The position numbers and the translations under genes are program-made. Positions 61,088-64,000 of a stretch of 64,000 nucleotides of DNA are shown in pieces. Source of the DNA: Spirochaetota bacterium (GTDB lineage: Bacteria; Spirochaetota; UBA4802; UBA5368); the NCBI GenBank assembly GCA_004297825.1, contig SCSX01000033.1:62001-126000 (forward strand), written 5' to 3'. Each line of letters begins with the position of its first letter. Position 1 is the first letter of the stretch. A model generated the notes under the pieces. That model searched no databases. It saw nothing but the letters and a program-made list of their open reading frames with translations, and was not told the origin of the DNA.

Positions 61088-62269
61088 CTATTCGTAGCGC
61101 AACGCATCTATGGGCTTGAGCTTCGAGGCCTTGCTGGCCGGGTAGTACCCGAAAAAGATGCCCACCGCGCAGGAGAAAAGGAACGCCACCAGCACCGAGA
61201 ACGTGGAGAACAGGAACTCCCAGCCCACGCCAAGGGCGATCGCGTAGTATACGCCCAACCCGATGAGAATGCCCACGATTCCCCCGCCCGAGCTCAGGGT
61301 CACCGCCTCGATCAGGAATTGAACCAGGATGTCGCGCTTCTTGGCCCCGATCGCCATCCGTATCCCTATCTCCCTGGTGCGCTCGCTCACCGACACCAGC
61401 ATGATATTCATGATGCCGATGCCGCCCACCACGAGGGAAATCGAGGCTATCCCCGCGAGGAGCATGGCAAGCGTCTGGGAGATGTACTCCGCCATCTGGA
61501 GCTGCTCCTTGCTCGTCGTGATGGTGAAGTCGTCGGGCACCCCCGCCGCGAGTCCCCTGTCCGTGCGGATAAAGCTGCGCACCTCGTTTTCCGTTTTTTC
61601 CACCATGCGCTCATTGAAGCTGGCGATGAATATCTCGTTGAAATCGTTCCTTCCCACGATTTTTACGGACGCGGTAGTATACGGCATTACCAGTACGTTA
61701 TCCTGGTCCCTTCCGGAGAATGCCTGGCCTTGTTCCGCCAGGCAGCCGATCACCTGAAACGGAATATTATTGACCTGGATGACCTTGCCTATCGGGTTGA
61801 CAGCCCCGAAAAGCTCCACACGGACCGTGTTGCCTATGACCACCACCTTTTCACGAGAGAGTATCTCGATGTCGGTAAAATATCTGCCGAGCAGGAGCGG
61901 CCATTCCTTAATCCTGAAAAAGTCGTTATTCACGCCCCGGATGCGGCTTTGCAGAAGCACGCCCTGGTACTTGGTGTTCACGATCGCGCGCCCGACCATG
62001 GGAGAGATGTATTTGATGGAAGAAACGGCGCGCTTGATATCATCTATATCCTTTACGGTGAAACTCTTCTTCTTGCTTTCGAGCCCCATCGCGTTGGAGC
62101 CGTACGTGAATATCTTTTCCCGGACGGCCACGCGGGCGCTGTTCCCGATGCCCACCATCATTATCACCGAAGCGACGCCGATAATGACGCCAAGGCTCGT
62201 GAGCGCCGAACGCATCTTGTTCCGGCTCAGGGAGCGGACGGCCGTATGCATAAGGTTCTGGAAATTCAT
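61088..62269 (-). CDS. MacB-type ABC permease
   Basis: A 393-residue MacB/FtsX-fold permease: one N-terminal helix (ALTSLGVIIGVASVIMMVGI), a large periplasmic MacB_PCD domain, and three C-terminal helices with GIMNIMLVSVSERTREIGIR, MAIGAKKRDILVQFLIEAVT and SGGGIVGILIGLGVYY. It passes substrate mechanically through a MacA-type adaptor. It overlaps the ATPase gene by 4 nt. Confidence 0.9.
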   Translation of the reverse strand: MNFQNLMHTAVRSLSRNKMRSALTSLGVIIGVASVIMMVGIGNSARVAVREKIFTYGSNAMGLESKKKSFTVKDIDDIKRAVSSIKYISPMVGRAIVNTKYQGVLLQSRIRGVNNDFFRIKEWPLLLGRYFTDIEILSREKVVVIGNTVRVELFGAVNPIGKVIQVNNIPFQVIGCLAEQGQAFSGRDQDNVLVMPYTTASVKIVGRNDFNEIFIASFNERMVEKTENEVRSFIRTDRGLAAGVPDDFTITTSKEQLQMAEYISQTLAMLLAGIASISLVVGGIGIMNIMLVSVSERTREIGIRMAIGAKKRDILVQFLIEAVTLSSGGGIVGILIGLGVYYAIALGVGWEFLFSTFSVLVAFLFSCAVGIFFGYYPASKASKLKPIDALRYE

Positions 62270-63003
62270 GAACGCCTCTTTCCCGTTTTGGCGGCGACCC
62301 TGGTCTTCGGTATCGGCGCATCGTCGATTATGTGGCCGTCCCTGAATACGATCTTGCGATCGGTAAAGGCCGCGACATCCGGCTCGTGGGTCACCAGGAT
62401 AATCGTGATTCCCGTTTCACGGTTAAGCCGCGTGAATATGCCCATCACCTCGTCCGAATTCCTCGTATCCAGGTTGCCGGTGGGCTCGTCGGCGAGTATG
62501 ATGGCGGGGTCGTTAATCAACGAGCGCGCGATCGCGACGCGCTGCTGCTCGCCGCCGGACAGCCGATTGGGATGATGGTGTTCCCTGCCCTGGAGACCCA
62601 CCAGGCCGAGCAATTCATTCGCCTTGCGCTTCATCTCGCGGGGCTGCATGTCGTGGCGGTACATCATGGGAAGCTCCACGTTTTCCAGCGCCGATGTTCG
62701 GGAGAGCAGGTTGAATCCCTGGAAGACGAACCCTATCTTGAGATTGCGGATCTCCGCCTTCTGATCGTCGTCAAGCGCCATGCCATTGACGCCGTCAAGG
62801 ATGTACGTGCCGGAGGTGTGCGTGTCGAGGAAGCCGATTATATTCATGAGCGTCGATTTTCCGGAACCGGAGGCGCCCATGATCGCGACGAATTCACCGC
62901 GCTCGACCGTAAGCGAAATTCCCCGCAGTGCCTTGACGCTCACCTCCTCGCTCAGCTGGTAGGTCTTTACCAGGTCGCGGATTTCTATGACCTTGTCGCG
63001 CAT
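62266..63003 (-). CDS. MacB/LolD-type ABC ATPase
   Basis: A 245-residue ABC ATPase: Walker A MGASGSGKSTLMNII, Q-loop VFQGFNLL, signature NRLSGGEQQRVAIARSL, Walker B IILADEPTGNLDT and H-loop VTHEP. The SKTYQL..VKALRGI-type start fits MacB/LolD-type partners. It drives the adjacent permease. Confidence 0.95.
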   Translation of the reverse strand: MRDKVIEIRDLVKTYQLSEEVSVKALRGISLTVERGEFVAIMGASGSGKSTLMNIIGFLDTHTSGTYILDGVNGMALDDDQKAEIRNLKIGFVFQGFNLLSRTSALENVELPMMYRHDMQPREMKRKANELLGLVGLQGREHHHPNRLSGGEQQRVAIARSLINDPAIILADEPTGNLDTRNSDEVMGIFTRLNRETGITIILVTHEPDVAAFTDRKIVFRDGHIIDDAPIPKTRVAAKTGKRRS

Positions 63004-63011
63004 GCCGTCCC

Positions 63012-64000
63012 TTATATCTTGTCCTTGACCTTGAGCTTTTTGTCCATCCTGATCAGGACCTCGTCGCCTTCCTTAAGCTGGCCGGATTCGATCTCTGTAA
63101 AGCTGTCTCCCACAAGCCCCGGCTTGACCTCGACGCGCTTTATCGGTGAAGCTTCCATGGCCGCGCCCTGCTTTTTCCAGAGATACTTTTTACCGGGTTC
63201 GCCTTCCGAGCCGGCAGGATTCACTACGAAGGCCTGGTTGGCGACCCTGTACACGTTTTTTTTCTGCGCGACGATGACCACCGCCGTCGCCGTCATTCCC
63301 GGTTTGAGTTTGAGATCGTTATTATCGCAGTTCACCACTGCCTGGTAGACAACCAAGCCTCCCACCGTTATGGGACTGAATCGAACCTGGTCGATTTTTC
63401 CCTCGAAGGTGTCGTTGGGATATGCGCTTACGGTAAACGTAACCTTCTGGCCTTTCTGTATCTTCCCGATGTCGGATTCATCCACATTGATAGTGAGACT
63501 CATCTTCCGCAAGTCCGCGGCGACCACGAAGAGTTTCTTACTCACCGTCACCACGTCCATCGGCCGTATATCGACCGAGATCACGGTTCCCTCCGTGGGA
63601 GAGAGGATGGTAGTGTTCCCCTTGTTGCTCATCACGATATCATATTCAATCTGAAACTGCTGGAGGGCGGCCTGGATCTTCTTGAAATTGAGCTCGGCCT
63701 GCTCCAGGTCCTTCTGCGAGATGAGGTTTTCGCCAAAAAGCCTTTTCCTGGTGGCCAGGTCCATCTGCGCGCCCTCAAGGTCAAGGCGCGCCCTCTCCAA
63801 TTGCGCCGCGACCCTCATCCCCTGCTGGTCGAGCTCCGATGAGTCGATGGTCGCGAGCAGCTGGTATTTCCCCACTCTCTGGTTATAATCGGTGAGCACC
63901 TGGCTCACCACCCCATTGATTTTAGAAAGCACCATTATGGAATTCACCACGTCAAGGGTCCCCGTAACCGAGATGGACTTGAGCACCTCGCCCTTCGAGA
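63012..64000 (-). CDS. MacA-type membrane fusion protein, 5' end outside
   Basis: At least 324 residues of an HlyD/RND-type periplasmic adaptor, with the lipoyl-like halves (SKINGVVSQVLTDYNQRVGK, TILSPTEGTVISVDIRP) around a coiled coil (about 50-95 in the visible part) and beta-barrel domains. The reading frame stays open to the window edge, so the true start with signal peptide or membrane anchor lies beyond 64000. It lies 8 nt upstream of the ATPase gene and completes a MacAB-like tripartite system. Confidence 0.9.
   Translation of the reverse strand, partial: SKGEVLKSISVTGTLDVVNSIMVLSKINGVVSQVLTDYNQRVGKYQLLATIDSSELDQQGMRVAAQLERARLDLEGAQMDLATRKRLFGENLISQKDLEQAELNFKKIQAALQQFQIEYDIVMSNKGNTTILSPTEGTVISVDIRPMDVVTVSKKLFVVAADLRKMSLTINVDESDIGKIQKGQKVTFTVSAYPNDTFEGKIDQVRFSPITVGGLVVYQAVVNCDNNDLKLKPGMTATAVVIVAQKKNVYRVANQAFVVNPAGSEGEPGKKYLWKKQGAAMEASPIKRVEVKPGLVGDSFTEIESGQLKEGDEVLIRMDKKLKVKDKI

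Noticed and set aside
1-64000. CRISPR arrays, rRNA or tRNA genes
   Set aside because: No regularly spaced direct repeats, no rRNA-like sequence and no cloverleaf candidate were noticed in the gaps; a tRNA or ncRNA scan would settle this.

Overview
The window comes from a GC-rich, didermic, flagellated bacterium. The gene content fits a spirochaete (phylum Spirochaetota) best, from a lineage that keeps FlgA, FlgH and FlgI as leptospires do. This is inferred from flagellar and motility genes, the many lipoproteins with spirochaete-tolerant lipoboxes, the 7TMR-DISM, SpoIIE and STAS signalling proteins and the general gene mix; no rRNA or tRNA is present to settle it. No CRISPR array, prophage or recognisable transposase was seen.

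Layout. 0.5-1.1 kb: a small lipoprotein. 1.1-5.2 kb (minus): a flagellar operon flgG-flgA-flgH-flgI-flgJ(rod-binding domain only), ending in an exported SGNH hydrolase whose start is coupled to the flgJ stop. 5.5-9.4 kb: a MORN-repeat lipoprotein with a clear terminator, a chemoreceptor and a zinc-type adenylate kinase. 9.4-12.7 kb: a metal (probably zinc) uptake cluster with a small His/Cys protein, an outer-membrane barrel, a ZnuA-like binding protein and a ZnuB-like permease, but no ATPase gene. 13.2-16.0 kb: a Lys-rich small protein behind a hairpin, an unknown membrane protein and tcdA. 16.1-19.1 kb: motA, motB and a membrane-anchored PilZ-like protein, with a MITE-like element between motB and the last gene. 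19.2-24.5 kb: assorted genes (LCCL lipoprotein, HAD phosphatase, URO-D-like protein divergent from a TetR regulator, small membrane proteins) and a 48-bp perfect palindrome.

24.6-34.5 kb: surface lipoproteins (ELWxxDGT repeats; two DUF1566/Lcl proteins, two of the three genes carrying the same 71-bp upstream cassette), then a large hybrid sensor kinase/AraC regulator, then an SDR-VOC-SDR cluster. 34.6-42.8 kb: purL-purQ flanked by accessory DNA, with an AT-rich OLD-family ATPase/nuclease (putative phage defence) on one side and an AAA_14/DUF4143 ATPase plus a toxin-antitoxin pair, whose toxin has an in-frame amber codon, on the other.

43.2-50.3 kb: a response-regulator/kinase protein, a HAMP-TPR protein and uvrC in one overlapping operon, then a 7TM-GAF-SpoIIE phosphatase and a small HAMP protein. 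50.4-60.8 kb (all minus): a housekeeping run of xerD, spoIID-like, queA, zinc-ribbon protein, RNase H-like, recJ, STAS, ispF, tyrS, and an ECF sigma factor with its anti-sigma factor. 61.1-64.0 kb (minus): a MacAB-type efflux or lipoprotein transport operon cut by the window end.

The most promising leads are the flagellar-operon SGNH hydrolase paired with a hydrolase-less FlgJ and a FlgH with no lipidation cysteine; the uvrC operon with its signalling partners; the OLD-family island; the shared 71-bp lipoprotein cassette; and the ATPase-less metal transporter.
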